This document shows positions 54,041-63,560 of a stretch of DNA of 64,000 bases, one piece after another; positions within the stretch are counted from its first letter, which is position 1; the number at the start of each line of letters is the position of its first letter. The notes beneath the pieces were generated by a model. That model saw only the letters and a program-made list of their open reading frames with translations, did not search any database and was not told where the DNA came from. The position numbers and the translations under genes were made by a program. Where the stretch lies: the NCBI GenBank assembly GCA_038880255.1, contig JAVZSA010000001.1, forward strand, positions 1-64,000, written 5' to 3'. Origin of the DNA: ARK-15 sp038880255. GTDB lineage: Archaea; Thermoplasmatota; Thermoplasmata; Thermoplasmatales; ARK-15.

Positions 54041-54683
54041 GAATCAGAGGAAAAGTTGGGAAAAATTTTATTCAAACCATAAGGATCCTTGGAGAGTCTA
54101 CAAGGAATATCCTATTGAAAATTATCTTTCAAAGGGTTCATTAATTCTTGATTTTTGTTCTGGCACAGGAAAATCAAGTTTTAGATTGGTTGAAAAGGGT
54201 TACAATGTAATACTTTTAGATTTTTCAATGAACTCATTAAGGCGATCTAGTGGAAAAGAATATGCAAAAATATTGGGAAATGCCTTAAATCTTCCATTTA
54301 GGGATTCAATATTTGATGCAATAATTGCATCCCATGCAATTTCACACATGTTAATGGATGATAGAAAAAAAGCAATCCAAGAAATATTCAGAGTATCAAA
54401 GGATAATGCAATTTTTGTGTTTGAGGGTTTTTCCACTGAGGATTTTAGGTATGGGAAAGGTAAGGAAATAGAAAAAAACACATTTCTTAGAGGAAATGGA
54501 ATTTATACCCATTATTTTACAGAGGATGAATTGAATAATTTTTTTATCAATTTTGAAATTCTTGATAGAAAAGTTAAAATATTAAATAGAAAAATTTTAG
54601 GATCTTTATATAAAATGGTGGTATTGGTATATATTATGAAAATTAATAAAAATAAAAAGGTTTTTATGCATGCAATTCATTAA
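54024..54683 (+). CDS. SAM-dependent methyltransferase (class I)
   Basis: This 219-residue protein has the Rossmann motif I ILDFCSGTGKSSFRL near residue 39, an acidic motif II-type region, ILGNALNLPFRDSIFDAIIASHAI (motif III/IV) near 85-108, and a long C-terminal helical segment. The N-terminal WEKFYSNHKDPWRVYKEYP is typical of the family acting on small molecules. Substrate unknown. It is cotranscribed with the ABC permease upstream and possibly with gyrB 21 nt downstream. Confidence 0.8.
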   Translation: MPISLKNQRKSWEKFYSNHKDPWRVYKEYPIENYLSKGSLILDFCSGTGKSSFRLVEKGYNVILLDFSMNSLRRSSGKEYAKILGNALNLPFRDSIFDAIIASHAISHMLMDDRKKAIQEIFRVSKDNAIFVFEGFSTEDFRYGKGKEIEKNTFLRGNGIYTHYFTEDELNNFFINFEILDRKVKILNRKILGSLYKMVVLVYIMKINKNKKVFMHAIH

Positions 54684-54704
54684 GAATAGGAAGAGGAAAT
54701 AATT

Positions 54705-56645
54705 ATGGAAAATAATATGAATTACAGAGCTGAGGATATACAAATTTTGAGTGATTTGGATGCGGTAAGAAAAAGACCGGGTATGTACATTGGAAGTACA
54801 GAGGAGAGAGGTCTTCACCACCTTTTACTTGAGGTGGTGGACAACAGTGTTGATGAAGCCCTTGCAGGAATATGTAAGAACATTGTTGTAAAACTTTATC
54901 CTAATGGGGCAGCAAGTGTTGAAGATGATGGTAGAGGAATACCTGTGGATATTCATCCAATTTACAATAAGCCAGGACTTGAAATTGTTCTGACAGAACT
55001 TCATTCAGGTGCAAAGTTTGATAAAAAGGTCTACAAGGTTTCAGGAGGTCTTCATGGGGTGGGAATTCATGTGGTAAATTTTCTCTCAGAATATTTTAAA
55101 GTAGTGGTAAAAAGGGATAATAAAATTTATATGCAAGAGTATTCAAGAGGAAAAAAATTAAATGAAATAAAAGAAATAGGAAAAGTAGAGGATGGAAAAA
55201 TAATCTTATATGAGAATGTTGATTTGGAACTTCAATCACCCACAGGCACTTATGTCTATTTTAAACCTGATCCTCAGGTTTTTGAGACTTTAAACTTTAA
55301 GTATGACATAGTAAAGGGTAAGTTAAGAAGCCTAGCATTTTTAAATAAGGGTTTAAGGATAGTTCTAAAGGACTTAAGGACACAGCAGACAGAAGAATTC
55401 AAATATGATGGAGGATTAGTTGAGTTCATAAAGTTTTTAAATGAAGGTGTTCAACCTCTTCATAATGATATAATATATTTTGAAGATAATGAAAATGAAA
55501 TAAAGGTAGAGGCGGCAATGCAATATACCGATTCTACATATGAAACATTTTTGGGCTATGTGAACGATATTCAGACTGAAGATGGTGGAACTCACATGAT
55601 TGGATTTAGGATAGCACTTACAAGAGTATTTAACGATTATGCAAAGGAAAATAATTTGTTAAAAGATTTTACAATAACAGGGGATGATATTAGGGAGGGA
55701 CTTACTGCAGTATTACTCGTAAAACATCCAGAACCACAGTTTGAAGGACAAACAAAGACTAAACTTGGTAACAGTGAAGTAAAGGGTATTGTAAGTTCTA
55801 TCGTCATTAAACATTTAAGAAAATATCTTGAAGAAAATCCAAATACGGCTAAAGCAATAATTTCCAAGATAATAAATAATGCAATGGCAAGAGAGGCTGC
55901 AAAAAAGGCAAAGGAACTTGTTAGGAGAAAAAATTTACTTGACGCTCTGGATCTTCCAGGTAAATTGGCAGACTGTTCCTTGGAGGATAGAGAAAAAACT
56001 GAATTGTTCATCGTTGAGGGTGATAGTGCAGGCGGAAGCGCAAAGCAGGCAAGAAATAGGGAATTTCAGGCAATACTACCACTTAGAGGTAAAATATTAA
56101 ATGTGGAAAAGGCCAATATTGAAAGAGCATTTAAAAGTGATGAAATAAAGGCATTGATTTCTGCCATAGGTACAGGTGTAAAGGAGGACTTTGATATTTC
56201 AAAATTAAGGTACGGAAAGATTATAATAATGACTGATGCTGATGTAGATGGTGCGCATATAAGGACACTTCTACTAACATTTTTCTATAGATACATGAAG
56301 GATCTTATATTAAATGGTCATGTGTATATAGCTCAGCCACCATTATATAGAATACAGAAGGGAACAAATGTAAGATATGTTTATTCAGATGATGAAAAGG
56401 ATAAGGTTTTAAAAGAAATTGGAGAAAATTCCATAGTACAGAGGTTTAAAGGACTTGGTGAAATGAATCCACAACAGCTTTGGGAGACAACAATGAACCC
56501 AGAAACAAGAAGATTACTTAAAATTGACATAGAAACAGCATCCGAAGCTGACAGACTATTTACACTTTTAATGGGTGATCAAGTTGAACCAAGAAGGGAG
56601 TTTATTCTAAAACATGCGAAAGAGGTAATGAATCTTGACATATGA
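54705..56645 (+). CDS. gyrB: DNA gyrase subunit B
   Basis: This 646-residue subunit carries the GHKL ATPase (LDAVRKRPGMYIGS, EVVDNSVDEALAG, DDGRGIPV, GGLHGVGIHVVN), the transducer, and the Toprim domain with EGDSAGGSAKQ and TDADVDGAHI. The short Toprim and absence of the 170-residue insertion place it near the bacterial/archaeal GyrB core. A GGAAGAGGAAAT stretch before the ATG can serve as ribosome binding site. It is upstream of gyrA with a 10-nt gap to the chosen gyrA ATG. Confidence 0.96.
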   Translation: MENNMNYRAEDIQILSDLDAVRKRPGMYIGSTEERGLHHLLLEVVDNSVDEALAGICKNIVVKLYPNGAASVEDDGRGIPVDIHPIYNKPGLEIVLTELHSGAKFDKKVYKVSGGLHGVGIHVVNFLSEYFKVVVKRDNKIYMQEYSRGKKLNEIKEIGKVEDGKIILYENVDLELQSPTGTYVYFKPDPQVFETLNFKYDIVKGKLRSLAFLNKGLRIVLKDLRTQQTEEFKYDGGLVEFIKFLNEGVQPLHNDIIYFEDNENEIKVEAAMQYTDSTYETFLGYVNDIQTEDGGTHMIGFRIALTRVFNDYAKENNLLKDFTITGDDIREGLTAVLLVKHPEPQFEGQTKTKLGNSEVKGIVSSIVIKHLRKYLEENPNTAKAIISKIINNAMAREAAKKAKELVRRKNLLDALDLPGKLADCSLEDREKTELFIVEGDSAGGSAKQARNREFQAILPLRGKILNVEKANIERAFKSDEIKALISAIGTGVKEDFDISKLRYGKIIIMTDADVDGAHIRTLLLTFFYRYMKDLILNGHVYIAQPPLYRIQKGTNVRYVYSDDEKDKVLKEIGENSIVQRFKGLGEMNPQQLWETTMNPETRRLLKIDIETASEADRLFTLLMGDQVEPRREFILKHAKEVMNLDI

Positions 56646-56655
56646 GGTGGATGGA

Positions 56656-59052
56656 ATGTCAAATGTTCAAACAAAGACAATAGAAGAAGAAATGAAATAT
56701 TCTTACATGGATTATGCTATGAGCGTCATAGTGGGAAGGTCTTTGCCAGATGTGAGGGATGGTTTAAAACCTGTTCAAAGAAGGATACTTTATTCAATGT
56801 ACGAGATGGGTCTTACACATGATAAACCTTTTAGGAAATGTGCTAGGATAGTGGGTGAAGTGATGGGTAAATATCATCCTCATGGTGAGGCACCAATATA
56901 TGATGCTCTTGTAAGGATGGCACAACCATTTTCTCTCAGGTATACCCTCGTTCAAGGTCAAGGAAATTTTGGAAGTGTGGATGGTGATTCACCTGCGGCC
57001 ATGAGATATACTGAGGCAAGGATGGAAAGACTTGCTGAAGAAATGCTTGAGGATATAGAAAAGGAAACAGTACCAACGATGCAAAATTTTGATGGAACAC
57101 TAAATGAGCCAATATATTTACCATCAAAGGTACCAAATCTTCTCATAAATGGATCTTCAGGTATAGCTGTAGGAATGGCTACAAATATGCCTCCTCATAA
57201 TATTTCAGATACAATAGACGCAATAATTCATTACATAAATCATAGGGATTGTACCATTGATGAATTAATAGAGATTATTAAGGGTCCAGATTTTCCAACA
57301 GGTGGTGTAGTATTCAATTATTCAGGTCTTGTTGAAGCATATAAAACTGGAAAGGGAATGATAAAAATAAGGGGAAGATATGAAATTCATGAGAGGGACA
57401 TTATTTTTACTGAAATACCATATGAAGTAAATAAATCAGAACTTTTAAAAAATATTGGAAGTCTTGTTAAGGATGAGAAAATAAGTGGTATACAGGGAAT
57501 TAGGGATGAAAGTAATAAAGAGGGAATAAGAATTGTGATAAGACTGAAAAAAGATGCAAATACTGATATAGTTCTAAATCAATTACTTGAGCATACCCAG
57601 CTTGAAGTATCCTATGGAATAATAAATCTAGCATTAATTGATAATGTTCCAAGAATTTTCAATTTGAAAGAATTAATTTCAGAATTTGTAAAACATAGGT
57701 TTGGTGTAATAACTAAAAAAATTAAATATGATCTAAGGAAAGATGAAGAAAGGGAGCACATACTTCAAGGTTATATTATCGCCTTAGATCATCTCGATGA
57801 AGTTATTAATACGATCAGATCATCCAAAGATTATGGTGAGGCAAAGGAAGCATTGATTAAAAATTTTAATATGAGTGAAATACAAGCTAAAGCTGTGCTA
57901 GATCTAAGGTTGCAGAGATTAACAGCAATGGAGAGGGAATCGATTATTAGAGAGGAGGAAGAGATTAGAAAGGAAATAGAGAGGTTAAAGGATCTACTTT
58001 CTCATGAAGAAAAAATCTATGATCTAATGGTTAAAGAGTTGTTGGACCTTAAAAAAAGATATGGTGATTCAAGAAAAACAGAAATAATGAAGGAAGAATT
58101 GGGTAGAAGAGACATTGAAGATCTCATACCCCCAGAAAACTTTGTTGTAACATTTACCAAGGGGGGATACATAAAGAGAATTTCTATGGATGAATATAGG
58201 TCCCAAGGAAGAGGTGGAACTGGAGTTATAACAGAATATGGGGAAGAGGATTTTCCTGTTCAGGTATTCATAGCGAACAGTCATGATAATTTGCTCTTTT
58301 TCACAAATAAGGGAAGGGTATATTCATTAAAATGTTATAAAATAGTACAAACATCCAGAAAAGCAAGTGGTAAGAATATAAAAAATTATATAGAACTCGA
58401 TGAAAATGAGGTAGTGGAAAGAATACTTCCAATTAATGAAAAATCTGAGGGAAATATAGTATTTCTCACAACAAAAGGGATTGTAAAGAAAACATCATTA
58501 AAACATTTTATTAATATTAGATCCAGAGGTATTATTGCAATTTCGTTGGATGGAGATACAATAAAAGATGTTTGCTTGGCAAAAGATGATGAAGATATTT
58601 TCATATTCACTACGAATGGCCAAACTGTAAGATTCCCATCAAAAGAATTGAGAGAGATGGGTAGGATAAGTCATGGAGTGAGAGGTATAAAGATAAGGGA
58701 AGGTGATAGTGCACTTTCAATCTCATCTGTTAAACCTGATGATTTAATCCTTACAGTAACAGAGCTTGGCAGAGGAAAAATAACAAAGGTAGAAATGTTC
58801 AGAAGAACACATAGAGGGAAAATAGGGATTAGGGGCCAAAGAATCAATGATAAGACTGGAAAACTTGCAGGAGCAATAAAAGTTGTAGAAAATGATGTAA
58901 TAATGTTACAGACAATAAAGGGAATGACAATACAGTTTTCACTTAGTGAAATACCAGAGCTAGGTAGAAATGCATCAGGTGTAAAATTAATCGATCTAAA
59001 GGAAAATGATAAGGTGGGGGCGATTACAAGAATTCCATCATTTGATGAATGA
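56656..59052 (+). CDS. gyrA: DNA gyrase subunit A
   Basis: This 798-residue subunit breaks and rejoins DNA through Tyr118 in AAMRYTEARM. The winged-helix, tower and coiled coil are followed by a C-terminal beta-pinwheel whose GyrA box reads Q517-GRGGTG, a departure from the usual QRRGGKG. I chose ATG 56656, behind AGGTGG, over the one at 56635 that overlaps gyrB. Gyrase is of bacterial origin in archaea; its partner gyrB is adjacent. The 3' end overlaps mvk by 15 nt. Confidence 0.95.
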   Translation: MSNVQTKTIEEEMKYSYMDYAMSVIVGRSLPDVRDGLKPVQRRILYSMYEMGLTHDKPFRKCARIVGEVMGKYHPHGEAPIYDALVRMAQPFSLRYTLVQGQGNFGSVDGDSPAAMRYTEARMERLAEEMLEDIEKETVPTMQNFDGTLNEPIYLPSKVPNLLINGSSGIAVGMATNMPPHNISDTIDAIIHYINHRDCTIDELIEIIKGPDFPTGGVVFNYSGLVEAYKTGKGMIKIRGRYEIHERDIIFTEIPYEVNKSELLKNIGSLVKDEKISGIQGIRDESNKEGIRIVIRLKKDANTDIVLNQLLEHTQLEVSYGIINLALIDNVPRIFNLKELISEFVKHRFGVITKKIKYDLRKDEEREHILQGYIIALDHLDEVINTIRSSKDYGEAKEALIKNFNMSEIQAKAVLDLRLQRLTAMERESIIREEEEIRKEIERLKDLLSHEEKIYDLMVKELLDLKKRYGDSRKTEIMKEELGRRDIEDLIPPENFVVTFTKGGYIKRISMDEYRSQGRGGTGVITEYGEEDFPVQVFIANSHDNLLFFTNKGRVYSLKCYKIVQTSRKASGKNIKNYIELDENEVVERILPINEKSEGNIVFLTTKGIVKKTSLKHFINIRSRGIIAISLDGDTIKDVCLAKDDEDIFIFTTNGQTVRFPSKELREMGRISHGVRGIKIREGDSALSISSVKPDDLILTVTELGRGKITKVEMFRRTHRGKIGIRGQRINDKTGKLAGAIKVVENDVIMLQTIKGMTIQFSLSEIPELGRNASGVKLIDLKENDKVGAITRIPSFDE

Positions 59053-59961
59053 AACTCCTTCATTATCTATTTTAACTTCATAATATTTTATACCCATACT
59101 TTCAAGTTTTTCTATTACCATTTCTTTCTTTCTAGGTATTATTACAACTGCACCCCCACCACCTGCTCCCGTAATCTTCGCTCCGTATGAATAATCTATA
59201 ACATTTTCAATAATTTTAGTTGTACTTTCATGACCCACTCCGATTATATTGAGAAGTTTATTGTTCCTATTCATAAGATTTCCTATTTTTTCAAGATCTC
59301 CATTTTTCAGTGGGGCTATTGCATCTTCTGTAATCTTACCTATTTCATCAATAATTTCCATTCCAAATTTATTTTTTGATACAAAATTATTCACTTTAGA
59401 AACCATTTGTGCAGTTGATGATCTAATACCAGAGTTTGCAACAATTAAATCCAATTCAGATATTTCCAATCTTTCTATCCACCATAAATAACCATTTTTC
59501 TCTATTTTCCATAATGATCTTTCACTTTTTTTTGGGGAGATCATTACAGCACCACCTAATGTGACTGTTGAAGTATCAATTGGACTTGCCCTTCCTTGAA
59601 CTTGATATTCTGTTTCAAATGCAATCCTTGCAATATTATCCTTTGACCATTTTTCAATAAGGTAAAGCAAGGAAGATACAGTTCCTACGGTAATTGAGGC
59701 TGATGAACCTAGGCCTGATGATTGCGAAAAAGAGCTTCTTATTCTAATACTTACTGGGAAATCGACCCCTGAAAGTTCATATGCTTTAAGAATATACGAA
59801 TGATATTTTTTGTCTGGTTGAATTCCATCAATAAGCATTGAGCTGTGTTTCTCTACTATTACACTTGAATAAATGTTTATAGCCACTGCTATTGCAGGTT
59901 TTCCATAAACAACAGCATGTTCCCCAAATAGTATTACCTTAGCAGGTGTTTTAGATTCCAT
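59038..59961 (-). CDS. mvk: Mevalonate kinase
   Basis: This 307-residue GHMP kinase phosphorylates mevalonate for isoprenoid lipid synthesis. Motif 1 is PAKVILFGEHAVVYGKPAIA, motif 2 SSGLGSSASITVG near residue 95, and motif 3 KITGAGGGGAVVII near 270. I chose ATG 59961 (MESKTPAK), since the longer frame from 59994 adds 11 unrelated residues. It overlaps the DUF72 stop by 11 nt and the convergent gyrA end by 15 nt. Confidence 0.93.
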   Translation of the reverse strand: MESKTPAKVILFGEHAVVYGKPAIAVAINIYSSVIVEKHSSMLIDGIQPDKKYHSYILKAYELSGVDFPVSIRIRSSFSQSSGLGSSASITVGTVSSLLYLIEKWSKDNIARIAFETEYQVQGRASPIDTSTVTLGGAVMISPKKSERSLWKIEKNGYLWWIERLEISELDLIVANSGIRSSTAQMVSKVNNFVSKNKFGMEIIDEIGKITEDAIAPLKNGDLEKIGNLMNRNNKLLNIIGVGHESTTKIIENVIDYSYGAKITGAGGGGAVVIIPRKKEMVIEKLESMGIKYYEVKIDNEGVSFIK

Positions 59962-60646
59962 GAATGATCGCCTTGAATTTTTTTGCATCTTCACACATAT
60001 TTGTGTTATTAAACATTATATAATCATTATCTTTAATTTTATTCTTCAAGTAAATTAAATCTTCCATAGTATAGGAATATGAATAACCTCCTTTTCCATG
60101 TAATCTAAAATATCTTAAACCTTCACTTACACTATCTGAATAAAATGGATCTACAACATGTATTATACCAAGATTTTCATAAATATATTTCAGGGTATCA
60201 ATTTTCCAATTTCCCCTTAGCTCAAGACCATAGGTAATATTATTCATTTTATATTTTTTAAAGAAATTCATTAAATTTTCGATATTTTCATCACATTCTG
60301 AAAATGATGGAGGTGTTTGGAAAATCATTATTTTTGCATTTAAAATTTTTGCATATTCTAACATTTTATCCATTGCGTTGTTTATTTCCCAATTATCTCT
60401 AAAATTTCCATAATTTTCCTTGTTTCCAAAAATTGACTTAAATCTTCTGTATGTTTTTGAATTTTTTTTGTGCGTAATAATTTGTATTGCCTTAAATGTA
60501 AATTCAAAATCCCCTGCCTCTTCTCTTAAACCTTTTAACCAAGATTCATTTACAAAGTCATAGAATGTGTTTTGTATTTCCACCACATCAAGATCTTTAT
60601 AAATATTTGACCTTTTCATGCAAAAGCCACAGGTACCTACCTTCAT
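59951..60646 (-). CDS. DUF72 (YecE-like) TIM-barrel protein
   Basis: This 231-residue protein matches DUF72: it begins KVGTCGFCM near a strand, contains EIQNTFYDFVNESWLKGLREE, and later LKYIYENLGIIHVVDP and GLRYFRLHGKGGY. The family has a TIM-barrel fold and no established reaction. It is upstream of mvk and overlaps it, so it is probably cotranscribed. Confidence 0.8.
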   Translation of the reverse strand: MKVGTCGFCMKRSNIYKDLDVVEIQNTFYDFVNESWLKGLREEAGDFEFTFKAIQIITHKKNSKTYRRFKSIFGNKENYGNFRDNWEINNAMDKMLEYAKILNAKIMIFQTPPSFSECDENIENLMNFFKKYKMNNITYGLELRGNWKIDTLKYIYENLGIIHVVDPFYSDSVSEGLRYFRLHGKGGYSYSYTMEDLIYLKNKIKDNDYIMFNNTNMCEDAKKFKAIIHGI

Positions 60647-60706
60647 ATTTTTTGTATCATAAATCTGGTAAAAATATTTTTATATTGTTTTGATTTGTTC
60701 AAAATA

Positions 60707-60895
60707 ATGTGGAAAAATACTCTTGTGGAAATATTCGGATATTTATTAATTTTAATTGGGCTAATATTTTATATTGGTTGGTCCCTTAAATATAATGCAT
60801 GGTTTGATGTGGGACTTTTTTCCTTTGTTACACCTATAATAATTTTTGGAATTTTAGGAGTTATACTTGCGAGATTAAATGAAAAAGGTCAATAG
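60707..60895 (+). CDS. Small two-helix membrane protein
   Basis: This 62-residue hydrophobic peptide has two membrane helices, FGYLLILIGLIFYIGW and FSFVTPIIIFGILGVILA, with a short loop. I do not recognise the family. I chose ATG 60707 because a TTTTTATAT element lies about 24 nt upstream; the TTG at 60695 would be closer. Its end overlaps proS by 7 nt. Expression is plausible, but evidence is only ORF structure and promoter spacing. Confidence 0.55.
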   Translation: MWKNTLVEIFGYLLILIGLIFYIGWSLKYNAWFDVGLFSFVTPIIIFGILGVILARLNEKGQ

Positions 60896-62352
60896 GATTT
60901 TCCTACATAACAAACAATATTTGTATCCTTCCCACAAACAGCACATTTTCCATTTTTTTCTCCTTTCTCAATTGGTATTCCTAGAACATTTTTACCTGCA
61001 ATTTCTTCAATTTTTTTTGCACATTCCTCACTACCGCACCAGTTTATTATATTTACTTTATTACTCTTTCTAATCTCATCAATATTTGAAGCTTCTTCAA
61101 TATAATCATACATCATTTTCCAAGCCCTTAATTTTAGATTTTCTTGAACATCATTAAGTAATTTTTCAATTTCCTCTAGAGCCTTATCCCTTTTTACAGT
61201 AATTTTCCTTTTTGAATTCTTTTCTTCCTTTGGTATATCCCTTCTAACTATTGTAACTTCATTATTTTCTATTTCCTTTTGGCCTATTTCCACCCTTAAG
61301 GGAACACCTTTCATTTCCCAATCATAAAACTTATAGCCGGGTGTATAGTTATCCCTATCATCAAGTTTAACCCTAAAATTTTTTGAAATCTCTTTATAGA
61401 ATTTTCTACTTTCATTAAGAATTTTTTCTTTATTATTTTCATTTATTTCAATTTTGTTGTTAGAATTTTCCTTCGATGGTAGAATTGGAATTATTACCAC
61501 TTGATAAGGTGCAATTGCAGGTGGCAAAATTAGTCCATTGTCATCTCCGTGAATACCTACTATTGCACCTATTACCCTTTCACTGATACCAAATGTTGTT
61601 TGATGAACATAATCTCTTTTACCATTTTCATCAAGAAACTTAATGTCATAGGCTTTCGAAAAATTCTGCCTATAATTGTGCATAGTACCTATTTGTAATG
61701 GTCTTCCTGAAGGCATTATTGTATCAGCTGCAATTGAATAATCAGCCCCTGCAAATTTATCCCATTCAGGCCTTTTATTAAGTATGTATGGAAGAGCAAG
61801 TAAATCACAGAATTTTTTCCATATTTCCCTATCCTCATTTATCTGATTTTCTGCTTCTTCAAAAGTCCTATGACATGTATGTGCTTCGAAAAAATGAATT
61901 TCCCTTACCCTAAGAAATACCCTTGTTTGTTTTGTTTCGTATCTGAATACATTTACTATTTGAAATACTTTTAGTGGGAGATCCGCATGTGTTCTTATCC
62001 ATAGAGAAAATATTGGATACATAGCAGTTTCACTTGTTGGTCTTAATGCAAGTGGAATGTCAAGTGGGGAATCTCCCCCTCTATCTACCCAAAATACCTC
62101 CCCTCCAAAACCCCTTATGTGTTCTTCCTCCTTTGCAAATTGGTCCTTTGGTATAAGAAGTGGGAAATAAACTTCTTCATGGTTTGTGGAAAACATTAAC
62201 TCTCTTAATATTTCATCAATTCTTCTAGCAATTGACCAACCATAGGGCATCCACACGTTCATTCCTTTTACAGGATATCTTTTATCAACTAGACCTGTTT
62301 TTTCAATTACATCATTGTACCATTCATTGAATTCATTTTTTGAAAATTCCAT
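60889..62352 (-). CDS. proS: Prolyl-tRNA synthetase, archaeal/eukaryotic type
   Basis: This 487-residue class II synthetase lacks the bacterial insertion domain and has the archaeal C-terminal Zn-binding tail (CGSEECAKK and CAVCGK) ending in a Tyr. Motif 2 is FRYETKQTRVFLRVREIHFFEAHT and motif 3 lies in GIHGDDNGLILPPAIAP. A TTTAATACTA element is about 24 nt before the ATG. The gene is probably monocistronic. Confidence 0.95.
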   Translation of the reverse strand: MEFSKNEFNEWYNDVIEKTGLVDKRYPVKGMNVWMPYGWSIARRIDEILRELMFSTNHEEVYFPLLIPKDQFAKEEEHIRGFGGEVFWVDRGGDSPLDIPLALRPTSETAMYPIFSLWIRTHADLPLKVFQIVNVFRYETKQTRVFLRVREIHFFEAHTCHRTFEEAENQINEDREIWKKFCDLLALPYILNKRPEWDKFAGADYSIAADTIMPSGRPLQIGTMHNYRQNFSKAYDIKFLDENGKRDYVHQTTFGISERVIGAIVGIHGDDNGLILPPAIAPYQVVIIPILPSKENSNNKIEINENNKEKILNESRKFYKEISKNFRVKLDDRDNYTPGYKFYDWEMKGVPLRVEIGQKEIENNEVTIVRRDIPKEEKNSKRKITVKRDKALEEIEKLLNDVQENLKLRAWKMMYDYIEEASNIDEIRKSNKVNIINWCGSEECAKKIEEIAGKNVLGIPIEKGEKNGKCAVCGKDTNIVCYVGKSY

Positions 62353-62413
62353 AATAATGGAAAAATAGCATAGTATTAAAAAATTTTTTTCAAAAAAATA
62401 ATTTAAATCATTT

Positions 62414-63436
62414 CTATGAAGAAATATTTTCTATCATTTCCCTCAATTCCTCTTTTTTATCTAACCTTTCCCTCACAGGTTTTAAAATTTCTATCAATAA
62501 TTCCGATATATTTTCTTTTAAATCAAGTGGATGAATCTCTTTTTTCGAATATAATGTTTCAAGTTCATTGTAATTTTTTACTATTATTTCACCACCATAT
62601 TTTCTTTCTATTTTTACCTCATTTTTATAATATGGGAATATTATGAATTTGTAAATTTCAAGAATGGGGTTGTTTGAAACCTCTCCCTCTGGACAAAATG
62701 CACCTCTAATCTTAGATCTTATTATTTCAGGAGAATCTGTTACGAAAATAGCACCCTCACCCTTGCTTTTGCTCATTTTGAATGAAAAATCCATCCTGTT
62801 TCCTCCCTTTAAATTTGTAAGCAAGGGTGTATGTATCGCTACAGGAACTTTAAAGCCCAATTTAGGGGCAAGATCTCTTGCGAGCATATGGGCATGCCTT
62901 TGATCCATGCCACCAAGTGCTATGTCAAGATCCATAAAGAAAATATCTGTTACCTGCATAAACGGATAGATCATTTTTGAGGTATCAAGATCAAGGTCAG
63001 AACTTTTTCTTCCCATTATATCGAGGGCACGCCTTACCCTGTTTAAAGTGGTATTTTTCGCCACCTTAAGTAATATTGACCAATATTCTTTACCATCCAC
63101 TAATTCTTCAGCATAAATAAATTGAACATTTTCAGGTACTCCTATTGCCAGAAATGATTCTTTCATTATTTCTGCTGCCATTTTAATCTTTTCCATATTA
63201 CCATTAAATTTATCATTTATGAAAGCGTGCCAGTCGGCTAAAAGTACTCTCATTGAAACATTTTCTTCTGCTAAATCCCTTATTTTGTTTCCACATATCA
63301 AACCTGTCCCAAGATGAACTAGTCCAGAAGGTTCAAAACCTATATAACCCTTAAGATTTTTTCTATCTGAAATAGATTCAAGATCTTCAGGAGTAACTAT
63401 TTCCTGAACATTCTTTTTTATTCTTTCAATATTCAT
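62414..63436 (-). CDS. tyrS: Tyrosyl-tRNA synthetase, archaeal type
   Basis: This 340-residue class I synthetase has the HIGH-equivalent in GFEPSGLVHLGTGL (HLGT, near residue 41) and the KMSKS motif in FKMSKSKGEGAIFV near 215. The short length without the S4 domain is the archaeal/eukaryotic form. A CTTTAAATAA element at about 63460-63469 lies 25-30 nt before the ATG. Confidence 0.95.
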   Translation of the reverse strand: MNIERIKKNVQEIVTPEDLESISDRKNLKGYIGFEPSGLVHLGTGLICGNKIRDLAEENVSMRVLLADWHAFINDKFNGNMEKIKMAAEIMKESFLAIGVPENVQFIYAEELVDGKEYWSILLKVAKNTTLNRVRRALDIMGRKSSDLDLDTSKMIYPFMQVTDIFFMDLDIALGGMDQRHAHMLARDLAPKLGFKVPVAIHTPLLTNLKGGNRMDFSFKMSKSKGEGAIFVTDSPEIIRSKIRGAFCPEGEVSNNPILEIYKFIIFPYYKNEVKIERKYGGEIIVKNYNELETLYSKKEIHPLDLKENISELLIEILKPVRERLDKKEELREMIENISS

Positions 63437-63457
63437 TGTGAAAAAATAATTTATAAT

Positions 63458-63470
63458 GTTTATTTAAAGA
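63458..63470 (-). promoter_or_regulatory. TATA-like box of tyrS
   Basis: On the minus strand CTTTAAATAA is 25-30 nt before the ATG at 63436 and fits a near-leaderless transcript. Confidence 0.45.
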
Positions 63471-63560
63471 TTGTTATAAAATTTGTTGTGTTTAATAAAT
63501 CAATTATTGGTAATTTTTTATCTATATTATATTCATAATCTTTAATTCCCTCTCTTTAAT

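Noticed and set aside
54200..54481. Long antisense open frames inside real genes (here within the methyltransferase, also within pheT, gyrB, topoisomerase and rqcH genes)
   Set aside because: They mirror the low-stop-codon pattern of the true gene on the other strand, show no conserved motifs and have no promoter or ribosome binding site.
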